DNA of 64,000 bases, taken from assembly GCF_004122035.1 (NCBI RefSeq), contig NZ_SAXA01000011.1:1-64000 (forward strand), in the 5' to 3' direction. The notes beneath the pieces were generated by a model, which saw only the letters and a program-made list of their open reading frames with translations, did not search any database and was not told the DNA's origin. Numbering within the stretch: position 1 is the stretch's first letter; each line of letters opens with the position of its first letter. Origin of the DNA: Ancylomarina salipaludis (GTDB lineage Bacteria; Bacteroidota; Bacteroidia; Bacteroidales; Marinifilaceae). Shown piece by piece: positions 24,757 through 33,244 of the stretch. Both the position numbers and the translations under genes were made by a program.

Positions 24757-25128
24757 CTTAGATTGATCTACCAAATATTTTATAATCCAAGCTTAGATGA
24801 ATGAGTTTTGACTTCATTTTTTTTTAAATCCAGATCCTATAGGTTCTGGATTCATTTGTTTTAATATGTGGTTGTGGATTAAGTTCTTGTATCCGATTAT
24901 TATATAGAATATTTTAATTGTTATTTATAGAGAGGTGTTTTTTTTATGTTTTGTTTTAATCCTTGGTTCGGTGAAGATTTTTTATTTAAATGTATAAAGA
25001 ATGTTAAAAAAAGAAGTGTTCCTTCACCCAAAACCTTTTGATTGGTGTCTCTACTATAAACGTATAATTAAATACTAACCCAATTGGAATCAACCTAATA
25101 AGGATGATGCCTTTAACATTAAAATTAG
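24757..25128. other. Intergenic region before thioredoxin-fold gene 1
   Basis: Apart from the hairpin at 24827-24852, the 372 bases are AT-rich with no open frame and no clear -33/-7 pair. The promoter of the thioredoxin-fold gene should be here but cannot be placed. Confidence 0.45.
24827..24852. terminator. Hairpin after the diflavin reductase gene
   Basis: AATCCAGA (24827-24834) pairs with TCTGGATT (24845-24852), with CCTATAGG inside almost completing the palindrome. The T-run after it is weak and interrupted, so termination is plausible but not certain. Confidence 0.6.
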
Positions 25129-26298
25129 ATGAAGAAAATAATCGTAATGTTTGCTGCATTATTAATCTGTAGCAATGTGTTTTCACAAGGGATTCAATTC
25201 GAACATGGTACTTTTGACGAGGCTTTAGCCAAAGCAAAGAAAGAAAACAAAATCGTGTTTGTGGATTGTTACACCACATGGTGTGGTCCATGTAAGTATT
25301 TGGCAAAGAATATTTTCACACAAAAAGAAGTGGGTGATTTTTTTAATCAGAATTTCGTAAATGTGAAAATGGATATGGAATCGGAAGAAGGTAAACCTCT
25401 AATGGGAAAATATCAGGTTGCTGCTTTCCCGACTTTATTATGGTTGGATGCCGAGGGCAATATTCAGCATAAGATGGTGGGAGCTGGTGATGCAAATTCA
25501 TTATTAGCAACTGCAAGCTTGGCTTTGGATACTAAGAACAATTGGTCGGCTTTGAATAAGCAATATGAAAATGGAGATCGCAGTTCGGAATTCATGCAAA
25601 AATATATCTTGACTTCTGCAAAAGCGGGTATCGATACCAAAGAGGCTGTTGATAGCTATTTTTCAAGCAAAAAAGTTGAAGATTTAATCAATGCCAAAGA
25701 TGCAGATTTAATTGCAAGTACAATTAAAAGTACATCAAATCCTGTTTTTCACTTTGTGTTGAAAAATAAGACTAAATTTTATGCTGTAGCTGATAAAGCG
25801 CAAGTTGACCAATTTTTAGAGTATACCATGCTTGGAGAAATGGGACAATTGGCTCGTAAAGGCGATATGGAAGCCCTTGATCTTAAGAAGAAAGAATTAA
25901 TTGCTCTTGACCAAGAAGTAGGAGCCAAAGTGGTTGCATTTTTGGATATGAATATGCTTCGAAGAGATCCTGACCAGAAAAAGTTCTACCAGGCAATGGC
26001 TGATTATGCAGTGAAGTATGATTTTGATAATTCAGAGAATTTAAATCGTTATGCCTGGACAATTGCAGAAGTTAAAGAAGATTTGGGAAATGGGCTTATA
26101 GATACAGCTCTTAAGATGGCTAAACGTTCTGTAGAATTGAATGCCAATTTTGCAAATATTGATACTTACGCTTTTTTATTAAATAAAGCAGGACAAAATA
26201 AGGAGGCGAAAGTTCAAGCAGAAAAATCAGTGAAACTAGCTCCTCAGGATCAAAAGAAAGACTTGTGGTCTGATAAATTCCTCAAGGGTGAAAACTAA
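25129..26298 (+). CDS. Exported thioredoxin-fold protein with C-terminal helical repeats (copy 1)
   Basis: A signal peptide (residues 1-19, ending NVFSQ) leads to a thioredoxin domain (about 20-135) with the redox site YTTWCGPCKYLAK and the cis-Pro loop in VAAFPTLLW. The following 250 residues are helical and end with TPR-like repeats (MAKRSVELNANFANIDTYAFLLNKAGQNKEAKVQAEKSVKLAP). It should work in the periplasm as a disulfide reductase or isomerase. It is closely similar along its length to the protein at 46907-48079 and less so to 36116-37327. It stands alone between promoter region and terminator. Confidence 0.9.
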   Translation: MKKIIVMFAALLICSNVFSQGIQFEHGTFDEALAKAKKENKIVFVDCYTTWCGPCKYLAKNIFTQKEVGDFFNQNFVNVKMDMESEEGKPLMGKYQVAAFPTLLWLDAEGNIQHKMVGAGDANSLLATASLALDTKNNWSALNKQYENGDRSSEFMQKYILTSAKAGIDTKEAVDSYFSSKKVEDLINAKDADLIASTIKSTSNPVFHFVLKNKTKFYAVADKAQVDQFLEYTMLGEMGQLARKGDMEALDLKKKELIALDQEVGAKVVAFLDMNMLRRDPDQKKFYQAMADYAVKYDFDNSENLNRYAWTIAEVKEDLGNGLIDTALKMAKRSVELNANFANIDTYAFLLNKAGQNKEAKVQAEKSVKLAPQDQKKDLWSDKFLKGEN

Positions 26299-26350
26299 TT
26301 TAAGTGAACACAAAGGCTTTGCTGTTGCTTTATAGGTGAGGTTTTTGATT

Positions 26351-26400
26351 AAAACTGCAGACATGGAGCAATAAGCCAGATGTCTGCAGTTTTTGTTTTA
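26351..26400 (+). terminator. Terminator after thioredoxin-fold gene 1
   Basis: AAAACTGCAGACAT (26351-26364) pairs perfectly with ATGTCTGCAGTTTT (26380-26393), followed by TGTTTT. At 14 base pairs it is the longest perfect stem in the window. Confidence 0.92.
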
Positions 26401-26627
26401 AAAATTTATAATTGATTAGGGATTCTGATTATTGTGCAATTGTTTGATAACTTGGGGTATTAATTGCCAATATTGATTTATTTTGTTTCTTTCGTTAATT
26501 TCTTTTTGACATATTGATATTCTAGCTTTGTTTTTATTATTTTCGGGAAATAATAAAAGGGCTTTTCTGAGGTCTTTAAATTAAATACAAAACACTTTAA
26601 CTCACAGATTTACTTAATAATACGACA
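26401..26627. other. Intergenic region before threonine dehydrogenase
   Basis: The stretch between the terminator and tdh (the full gene-free gap is 26299-26627) is AT-rich, without an open frame. TTTG at 26527-26530 and TATTTTCG at 26538-26545 are too close together to be one promoter. I see nothing else. Confidence 0.4.
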
Positions 26628-27659
26628 ATGGCTAAAATGAAGGCTCTAGTAAAATCCAAAGCTGAGAAAGGCTTGTGGATGGAAGAAGTCGATATGCCTA
26701 AAGTAGGCATTAACGATGTTCTTGTAAAAATCAGAAAAACTGCTATTTGCGGTACCGATTTACACATTTACAAATGGGATGAATGGGCTCAAAATACAAT
26801 TAAACCCGGAATGATTATCGGTCATGAGTATGTGGGTGAGGTTGCTGAAATGGGTGCTGGTGTAACTGGCTTTAAAATTGGTGATCGTGTAACAGGTGAA
26901 GGTCATATTGCTTGTGGACACTGTAGAAACTGTCGTAGAGGTCGTAAGCACGTTTGCGAAAACACAGTAGGTATTGGTGTAAACATCGATGGTATTTTTG
27001 CTGAGTACGCTGCTATTCCTGCATCGAACCTGATGAAAATGAGCGATGAGATTGAGGACGAATTGTTGGCAATCATGGATCCTTTTGGAAATGCGACTCA
27101 TACTGCTCTGTCCTTTTCTCTAATTGGTGAAGATGTGCTTGTTACCGGTGCTGGTCTTATTGGTTCTATGGCCGTTGCCATTGCCAAATTTGCTGGTGCG
27201 CGTTACGTTGTGGCAACTGAAACTAATCCTTACAGAATTGAGTTGGCTAAGAAAATGGGAGCGACACGCGTTGTGAATCCTATGGAAGAAAGCCTTGATG
27301 ATGTGATTAAGGAATTAGGTATGATTGGTTTTGATATAGGATTGGAATGTTCGGGTGCGCCTGCAGCTTTCAACGATATGGTTTCTCATATGTACAATTC
27401 GGGTAAGATTTCTTTGCTAGGGATTTTACCATCACAAACTCAGGTAAACTGGAGTAACATCATTTTCAAAGGTCTTCAGTTGAAAGGAATTTATGGTCGT
27501 GAAATGTACGAAACATGGTACCAAATGGAACAAATGTTGATGAGTGGTTTGGATCTTTCTCCAATGATTTCTCACCGATTCGATGCGGCAGATTTCCAAA
27601 AAGGTTTTGATATTATGGAAGAAGGTAATTGTGGAAAAGTTATCTTAAATTGGGACTAA
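26628..27659 (+). CDS. tdh: L-threonine 3-dehydrogenase
   Basis: The enzyme oxidises L-threonine to 2-amino-3-ketobutyrate with NAD+. The 343-residue zinc-dependent medium-chain dehydrogenase has the catalytic zinc ligands Cys41 ([17 protein letters not shown]) and His66/Glu67 (IGHEYVGEV), and the structural zinc loop [19 protein letters not shown]. The nucleotide-binding segment is [20 protein letters not shown]. The [10 protein letters not shown] stretch is specific for Tdh among its relatives. The usual partner, 2-amino-3-ketobutyrate CoA ligase (kbl), is not adjacent. It is monocistronic. Confidence 0.93.
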   Translation: MAKMKALVKSKAEKGLWMEEVDMPKVGINDVLVKIRKTAICGTDLHIYKWDEWAQNTIKPGMIIGHEYVGEVAEMGAGVTGFKIGDRVTGEGHIACGHCRNCRRGRKHVCENTVGIGVNIDGIFAEYAAIPASNLMKMSDEIEDELLAIMDPFGNATHTALSFSLIGEDVLVTGAGLIGSMAVAIAKFAGARYVVATETNPYRIELAKKMGATRVVNPMEESLDDVIKELGMIGFDIGLECSGAPAAFNDMVSHMYNSGKISLLGILPSQTQVNWSNIIFKGLQLKGIYGREMYETWYQMEQMLMSGLDLSPMISHRFDAADFQKGFDIMEEGNCGKVILNWD

Positions 27660-27682
27660 ATCCAATTTTAATATATGATTTT

Positions 27683-27712
27683 AAAAACTCAGCAAAATGC
27701 TGAGTTTTTTTG
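27683..27712 (+). terminator. Terminator after tdh
   Basis: AAAACTCAGCA and TGCTGAGTTTT pair around a short A-rich loop, followed by T's. Confidence 0.93.
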
Positions 27713-27841
27713 TATCGATCGTATTTAAAAGTTTAAATATGCATAAATTCTAATGAACCATATATTGGTTTAAGCGACTGTAAATTAATGGTAAATGAGG
27801 GATGATTCGTATTTGGTTGATTTAGATTGAATATAAAGAGA

Positions 27842-27872
27842 TTTGCATATTAGCATAGCTTTCTTACTTTTA
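27842..27872 (+). promoter_or_regulatory. Promoter of ECF sigma gene 1
   Basis: TTTG (27842-27845), 19 bases, TACTTTTA (27865-27872). The same spacing and a near-identical -7 box occur before sigma gene 2 (37491-37521). The start codon is only 11 bases beyond the -7 box, so the mRNA is nearly leaderless. Confidence 0.65.
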
Positions 27873-27882
27873 TCGGCAGAAA

Positions 27883-28434
27883 ATGGACAGCCAGGAACAA
27901 GATATCATCAGAAAATTTAAAAGTGGGGACGAATCAGGTCTCCGCCTCATGTTCGATTTGTATTATTCGTCCCTTTGTATTTTTGCCTATAAGTATTTCG
28001 ATTCCTTCGAAAAGGCTGAAGATATTGTTCAGGAAGCCTTTATTACCTTATGGGAAAAAAACAGGTTAATCAATTTTACAGGTTCAATAAAAGCCTATTT
28101 GTTTAGTATCGTTAAAAACAATTCTATTAATGCAATTAAGCAAGATAGAAGGTTTCGCTTTGAGGAAATTGATAATCAGGCTTACATTATTATTGAAGAT
28201 GAATTTGAGTTTCATAAATTGGAAGATCGAAGGGAAAAGCTTTATCACGAAATAGAACAATTGCCAGAACAGTGTAAAAAAGTATTTGAAGGCATTGTTT
28301 TTGAAAAAATGAAGTATGCCGATGTTGCGGCCGAATTAAATATATCTCTCAATACAGTTAAAACGCATTATTCCAGAGCTTTGAAACAATTACGAAGTTC
28401 ATTGGATATCCTTTTAATGATTATGCTCCCCTAA
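27883..28434 (+). CDS. ECF sigma factor of the FecI/SusC-linked type (locus 1)
   Basis: The 183-residue sigma factor has region 2 (about 8-80: YYSSLCIFAYKYFDSFEKAEDIVQEAFITLWE) and region 4 (about 120-172: LPEQCKKVFEGIVFEKMKYADVAAELNISLNTVKTHYSRALKQLR). These bind core polymerase and direct it to a small regulon. It is followed by an anti-sigma FecR and by a SusC receptor with an STN signalling domain, so it likely activates its own locus when the receptor is occupied. It is closely similar to the sigma factor at 37531-38142. Confidence 0.93.
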   Translation: MDSQEQDIIRKFKSGDESGLRLMFDLYYSSLCIFAYKYFDSFEKAEDIVQEAFITLWEKNRLINFTGSIKAYLFSIVKNNSINAIKQDRRFRFEEIDNQAYIIIEDEFEFHKLEDRREKLYHEIEQLPEQCKKVFEGIVFEKMKYADVAAELNISLNTVKTHYSRALKQLRSSLDILLMIMLP

Positions 28435-28534
28435 ATAACGTGTATTCCCGACTGTCTTTTTTAAGAGATTCTCATCCACACAAGTTTCATTTTTAGCCTG
28501 TCATCTATTTCTTTTATAAGAAAATTGAAAATAG

Positions 28535-28557
28535 TTCATTTTTTTTGTCACCCATTT
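28535..28557 (+). promoter_or_regulatory. 23-bp motif before fecR, identical in both loci
   Basis: The motif contains eight T's followed by GTCACCCATTT and lies 38 bases before the FecR start. An identical 23-base copy is at 38240-38262, 70 bases before the second FecR start, while the surrounding sequence differs. It is a good candidate for an ECF-sigma-dependent promoter or another control site of anti-sigma expression. Confidence 0.6.
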
Positions 28558-28594
28558 TTAAGATTATCACTTATAGGGGTAAAAGCATGCAAAA

Positions 28595-29785
28595 ATGAAA
28601 TTTTCCGAAGAACATATTATCTCATTAATTATCGCTTATCAGGAGAGAGTTATTTCTGATGAGGGGATTAATGAATTGAGTGAGTGGTTGGATGCAGATC
28701 CGGATCACGCTCATCGATTTGCGAAGTATCTGGCCTTATTAAAGGAAGGTAAAGCTGTTAGTCAGTTTGATCAAATAAAATCAGAAGAGGCCTGGACAAA
28801 GATTAGCAAGTCATTAAAGAAGCCTAAAAAGGAAACTAAATTAAGAAAACTAAAAACATGGTTGCCTCAGGTTGCTGCAGTTGTGGTTGTTTCCTTGGTG
28901 AGTTATTTTGTACTTCATCAGGTAAATTCCGATTTTGATTCCAATAAGATTTACAATTTTGCTGAAGTATCGACCATTGGCACTAAAAAAGCAATTCTAA
29001 CTCTTGAGGGAGGTCAGAAACTGAAACTTGAAGAAAATCTCACTAAAGTCATTTCAGAAATTGATGGAACACGCATTAAAAAAGATTCTTCAAATAGCCT
29101 GACTTATACCAATCATCAGTCTCGTAAAACAAAATTGATTTACAATCGGATTGATATACCCAGGGGAGGTGAGTATAATTTAACCTTAGCTGACGGAACC
29201 CGGGTCTGGTTGAATTCTGAATCTTCTTTAAGATATCCGGTGCAGTTTACTGGTAAAACACGTCAGGTTGAGTTGACCGGTGAGGGATATTTTGAAGTGG
29301 CACATAATCCCCAACAGCCTTTTATATTAAAAGTTCGCGATACAAAAGTGAAAGTTCTGGGGACAAAGTTTAATGTTTCGACCTACGATGATAAGGAATT
29401 GATTGCCACCACCTTGGTTGAAGGCAGTGTTGAGCTGAGCTCTCTGGGTGAACAAACAATTTTAAAGCCAGGATTTCAGGCTGTCATAAAAAGAGGCGAT
29501 AATGTCTTTCAAATACAAGCCGTTAATACCGATTTGTATACATCCTGGACGAAAGGTGTGTTTGAATTTAAAAATCATTCACTTGAAGATATTTGCCACC
29601 AGTTAAGCCGATGGTACAGTGTGGAATTCTTTTTTGTTGAAAACCAGTATCGTCAACTGCGATTTACAGGTGCAGTAAAAAGAGAGAAATCGATAGACTT
29701 TGCCCTTGATATGATAGAAAAGATGGCAAATGTGAAATTTGCAATTAAAGATGATAAAATTATAGTAGGTCGACCTACTGATTAG
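28595..29785 (+). CDS. FecR-family anti-sigma factor (locus 1)
   Basis: The 396-residue inner-membrane protein has a cytoplasmic N terminus (1-85) that would hold the sigma factor, a transmembrane helix (about 89-108, LPQVAAVVVVSLVSYFVLHQ), the FecR domain (about 185-285: IDIPRGGEYNLTLADGTRVWLNSESSLRYP, GEGYFEVAHN, VKVLGTKFNVSTY) and a C-terminal DUF4974 domain (about 320-392). The C-terminal part should touch the STN domain of the SusC receptor in the periplasm. It lies 160 bases after the sigma gene. Confidence 0.94.
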   Translation: MKFSEEHIISLIIAYQERVISDEGINELSEWLDADPDHAHRFAKYLALLKEGKAVSQFDQIKSEEAWTKISKSLKKPKKETKLRKLKTWLPQVAAVVVVSLVSYFVLHQVNSDFDSNKIYNFAEVSTIGTKKAILTLEGGQKLKLEENLTKVISEIDGTRIKKDSSNSLTYTNHQSRKTKLIYNRIDIPRGGEYNLTLADGTRVWLNSESSLRYPVQFTGKTRQVELTGEGYFEVAHNPQQPFILKVRDTKVKVLGTKFNVSTYDDKELIATTLVEGSVELSSLGEQTILKPGFQAVIKRGDNVFQIQAVNTDLYTSWTKGVFEFKNHSLEDICHQLSRWYSVEFFFVENQYRQLRFTGAVKREKSIDFALDMIEKMANVKFAIKDDKIIVGRPTD

Positions 29786-29823
29786 ATAATGTTTTGTTGG
29801 CGGCCACCAGCAAAATGAAAAAA

Positions 29824-29914
29824 AAACAGGAAATGCGGCCACATTCCCTGTTTAATTATTAACCATCCATTGAGATTTGATGTCAATGGAAGTATAAATC
29901 TAGACCCTAAAGTT
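29824..29914 (+). promoter_or_regulatory. Two-hairpin leader before SusC (locus 1)
   Basis: Hairpin A pairs AAACAGG-A-AATG (29824-29835) with CATT-C-CCTGTTT (29842-29853), with one mismatch. Hairpin B pairs CCATTG (29867-29872) with CAATGG (29884-29889). Then comes AAATCTAGACCCTAA (29896-29910) just before the start codon. The second locus has the same order at 39518-39604, with a different hairpin A but the same hairpin B stem and AAATCTAAACCC. It probably controls transcript ends or translation of the receptor. Confidence 0.6.
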
Positions 29915-32900
29915 ATGAAAAAAAACCTGAAGTGGCGGTGTTTATCACCAGCCATAAGAAAAACACTGCTCGTTATGAAGCTAAGTTTGATTCTATTTTT
30001 CGCTTTTACCTTCCAGTTATCAGCTTCTGTGCTGTTGGGACAGCAAGTGAGTATTAATATCGGTGAGGCTTCTTTAAGAACTGTCTTGAGTGAATTAAAG
30101 GAACAAACAGGAACTTACTTTATGTATAATGAAGAAGATGTGAATGCTTCGTACAGAGTAGATCTTGATATGCAAAATGTGAGTTTGGAATCAGCTCTTA
30201 ATGAGATTTGTAAGCAAATTCCTTTTGAATACGAAATTATTGAAGACTTTGTTGTTTTTACTAAAAAAGAACTTAAATCTGTTCAAAAACCTGTTCAAGA
30301 GAAAAAAGAAATTAGAGGTAAGGTGACCGACAAATCCGGTTCTCCTTTACCAGGTGTTTCTGTGATTGTAAAAGGCACAACAATTGGTTCAGCAACCAAT
30401 ACCAACGGTGAATTTACCTTGAAAATACCCGAAAATGCTGAGACTTTAGTGGTCTCATTTATCGGTATGATTCCACAAGAAATCAAACTGGGTGATAAAA
30501 CTCAATATACAATTGTGCTTAAGCAGGACAAAGGTATGATGGATGAAGTGGTCGTGGTTGGTTATGGAACAACAGCTGTAAGAGATTTTACCGGTTCAGT
30601 GGCTCGTATTTCAGAGAAGGATCTGGAAATGAAAAATGTTCCCTCTTCAACCTCTTTATTACAAAATATGGCTGCAGGTGTAATGGTTAGTGGTAACACA
30701 GGGCGGCCAGGTGAATCTGTAAGGGTAAGAGTTAGGGGAGCGACGTCTCTTTCAGGGAGTAATGAACCTTTGTATGTGATTGATGGGATACCCACTGACG
30801 ATGCTGAGATCTTAAATGCGATACCTCCTTCAGATATCGCTTCGGTAGATGTGCTTAAGGATGCATCGGCATCGGCTATTTATGGTTCCCGTGCAGCCAA
30901 TGGTGTAGTGATGATTACGACCAAAAGAGGCCGTCTAAATGAGAAAGCAAAGTTTAATGTCAACTATATTGCTTCTTTTGATACGCAAATCAAGAATTTC
31001 TCCATGCTTGATGGAGATCAATTTCGTTCTTATTTAACCGATTTGGCTAATGCAACCTTAGAAGTTGACCCTGGTAACAGTGCTGCTGAAGATATTTTGG
31101 ATACTGAAGGGGGATATCTGGGGGATGCCAATACCGATTGGTTTGATAAAGTGAAACAAACAGCCAGAAGACAAAATTTTGATTTATCCGTTCGTGGCGG
31201 AAGTGAGAATATTTCTTATTTCGTTTCAGGTTCTGTATTGGATCATAAAGGGATGGTTGTTAATGACGATCTAACTCGTTATTCAAGTCGGGTGAATTTG
31301 GATATCGATTTGAGTTCAACGTTTAAAATTGGAACCAATATCAATTTGTCTTATACTGATAGAAGTGAATCCGGAACATCCCTGTTTTCAGCGCAGGGGC
31401 ATCGTCCTGATTTGCCTGTTTATGATGAAGACGGGGTTACTTTTTACGATATAAACCCGGTTGCCGAATCAACGATTGTAAACAATTCTGATGACTACAG
31501 AATTTCGGGTAGTGTGTATGGAGAATTAGAGGTTCTAAAAGGTTTGAAACTGAAGTCGAGTATCTCGGTCAATCAGTACATGAACTATAATTATCAATTT
31601 AAACCCAGCTATTTAAGCTATTATAATGAGGCATCTGCGCGTAAAGAAGAAAGCAGAGGCTATAGAACTGTGTTCGATAATACCTTGAGCTATGTGAATA
31701 CCTTTAATGAGGTTCATGCAATTGACTTTGTGGGTGGTGTTTCTTATGAAGACTCAGAAAGTCAGTGGGCATATCTCTCAAAGAATGGTTTCGCCATGGA
31801 TGAGATTTATACCAATGTTTCTGCCGGAACAGAGTTTGGTTCATCTTCAGATGGAAAAGAAGGTAAAGGCTTATTTTCTTCTTTTGGTCGTTTAAATTAT
31901 AAGTTTAAGGATAAGTATCTGGTAACGGTGACGGCTCGTTACGATGGTTCTTCCATGTTTGGAAAGAACAATCGTTATGGTTTCTTCCCTTCGGGAGCAC
32001 TTGCCTGGAGAATGAATAAGGAGAGCTTTTTAAGCGATGTTGATGTCATTAATGATTTAAAACTTAAGGTTTCCGCAGGAAAAACAGGAATTCAGAACTT
32101 ATCAAGTTACTCCAACAGAGATCTGTACCGAGCAACCAAATACAATGATGCACCTGGTATTGAGCATTCTCAGATTGGAAACAAGGATATTCAGTGGGAA
32201 CTTTCAACTCTATACGATGCCGGTTTGGATTTCGCTTTATTCAATTATCGTTTGACAGGATCTTTAGGCTATTATATCAAAAATACTGACGACTTAATCA
32301 GAAGTTTCTCTTTTCCTTCAAGTATGTCTGTAAACAGCATGTATTATAATATTGGTAGCGTTAGAAACGAGGGCTTCGAATTTAATGTTAAGGCTAAGAT
32401 TATAGATCAAAAAGATCTGAAGTTTGATTTGGCTATCAATCTGGCTACCAATAAAAATGAAGTCAGAAAATTAGAGGAAGAAGGCTCAACGGAGAATTCA
32501 AGTGGAGCGATTGTACAGGGAACAGGTTCTCAGGTTTTGGCTGAAGGTTATGCAATGGGATCTTTCTTTGGATATAAGTATAATGGGATAATTCAAAATC
32601 AGGACCGTATAGATGAACTGGATGCCAATGCTGTAGAAAATGGTCACTCGTCATATTATGGTTATCTGTATCCTGGAAATATTGAATTAAGCGACCTTAA
32701 CAAGGATGGTAAGGTTGATACTAAGGACAGGACGATTATTGGTAATCCTGATCCCGATTTGTTTGGAGGTATTATTGCCAATCTTACCTATAAGGGATTC
32801 TCTTTTAATGCCAATTTTGGATTTCAGATAGGCGGATTAAAACAATATGGGAAAGCCTTACAGAATGTACCAAGTCAGTTGGCAGGGCTTGTTGATTATA

Positions 32901-33232
32901 ACCTTTATAATCGATGGTCTCCGGAGAATACGGATGCTAAAATACCAGCCATCTATCTGGGACAGGGCGTTCCGGCATTAACCAATATGAGTTTATATGA
33001 TGCATCTTATTTTAGATTACAGGATCTAAGAATTTCATACGATCTTCCTAAAATCAAGAAATTTTCAGTTCAGGGGCAAGTTTATGTGTCGGCAACGAAT
33101 TTATTCACATTGACCTCTTATCCTGGTACCGATCCGGCTACAGTTAATGCTTATGGAGATTTTGGGGGGAATTATGAAACCAGTTATCCCGGAATAAGAA
33201 CCTATTCAGTTGGATTGAAGTTGAATTTGTAA
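29915..33232 (+). CDS. SusC/RagA-type TonB receptor with STN domain (locus 1)
   Basis: This 1105-residue outer-membrane protein forms the barrel under a SusD lid. After a long signal sequence containing WRCLSP comes an STN signalling domain (about residues 40-110: VSINIGEASLRTVLSELKEQTGTYFMY), a carboxypeptidase-D-like domain (about 130-210), a plug with the SusC signature VPSSTSLLQNMAAGVMV and ASASAIYGSRAANGVVMITTK, and the barrel ending YSVGLKLNL. ATG 29915 is chosen, not the in-frame TTG 29870, because it matches the start of the paralog and follows the conserved leader. The STN domain fits signalling through FecR. Confidence 0.95.
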   Translation: MKKNLKWRCLSPAIRKTLLVMKLSLILFFAFTFQLSASVLLGQQVSINIGEASLRTVLSELKEQTGTYFMYNEEDVNASYRVDLDMQNVSLESALNEICKQIPFEYEIIEDFVVFTKKELKSVQKPVQEKKEIRGKVTDKSGSPLPGVSVIVKGTTIGSATNTNGEFTLKIPENAETLVVSFIGMIPQEIKLGDKTQYTIVLKQDKGMMDEVVVVGYGTTAVRDFTGSVARISEKDLEMKNVPSSTSLLQNMAAGVMVSGNTGRPGESVRVRVRGATSLSGSNEPLYVIDGIPTDDAEILNAIPPSDIASVDVLKDASASAIYGSRAANGVVMITTKRGRLNEKAKFNVNYIASFDTQIKNFSMLDGDQFRSYLTDLANATLEVDPGNSAAEDILDTEGGYLGDANTDWFDKVKQTARRQNFDLSVRGGSENISYFVSGSVLDHKGMVVNDDLTRYSSRVNLDIDLSSTFKIGTNINLSYTDRSESGTSLFSAQGHRPDLPVYDEDGVTFYDINPVAESTIVNNSDDYRISGSVYGELEVLKGLKLKSSISVNQYMNYNYQFKPSYLSYYNEASARKEESRGYRTVFDNTLSYVNTFNEVHAIDFVGGVSYEDSESQWAYLSKNGFAMDEIYTNVSAGTEFGSSSDGKEGKGLFSSFGRLNYKFKDKYLVTVTARYDGSSMFGKNNRYGFFPSGALAWRMNKESFLSDVDVINDLKLKVSAGKTGIQNLSSYSNRDLYRATKYNDAPGIEHSQIGNKDIQWELSTLYDAGLDFALFNYRLTGSLGYYIKNTDDLIRSFSFPSSMSVNSMYYNIGSVRNEGFEFNVKAKIIDQKDLKFDLAINLATNKNEVRKLEEEGSTENSSGAIVQGTGSQVLAEGYAMGSFFGYKYNGIIQNQDRIDELDANAVENGHSSYYGYLYPGNIELSDLNKDGKVDTKDRTIIGNPDPDLFGGIIANLTYKGFSFNANFGFQIGGLKQYGKALQNVPSQLAGLVDYNLYNRWSPENTDAKIPAIYLGQGVPALTNMSLYDASYFRLQDLRISYDLPKIKKFSVQGQVYVSATNLFTLTSYPGTDPATVNAYGDFGGNYETSYPGIRTYSVGLKLNL

Positions 33233-33244
33233 AAAGCTAATCAG

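Noticed and set aside
29870-29914. TTG start giving 15 extra residues to SusC of locus 1
   Set aside because: The extra residues overlap hairpin B and the conserved leader; the paralog starts at the ATG equivalent to 29915.
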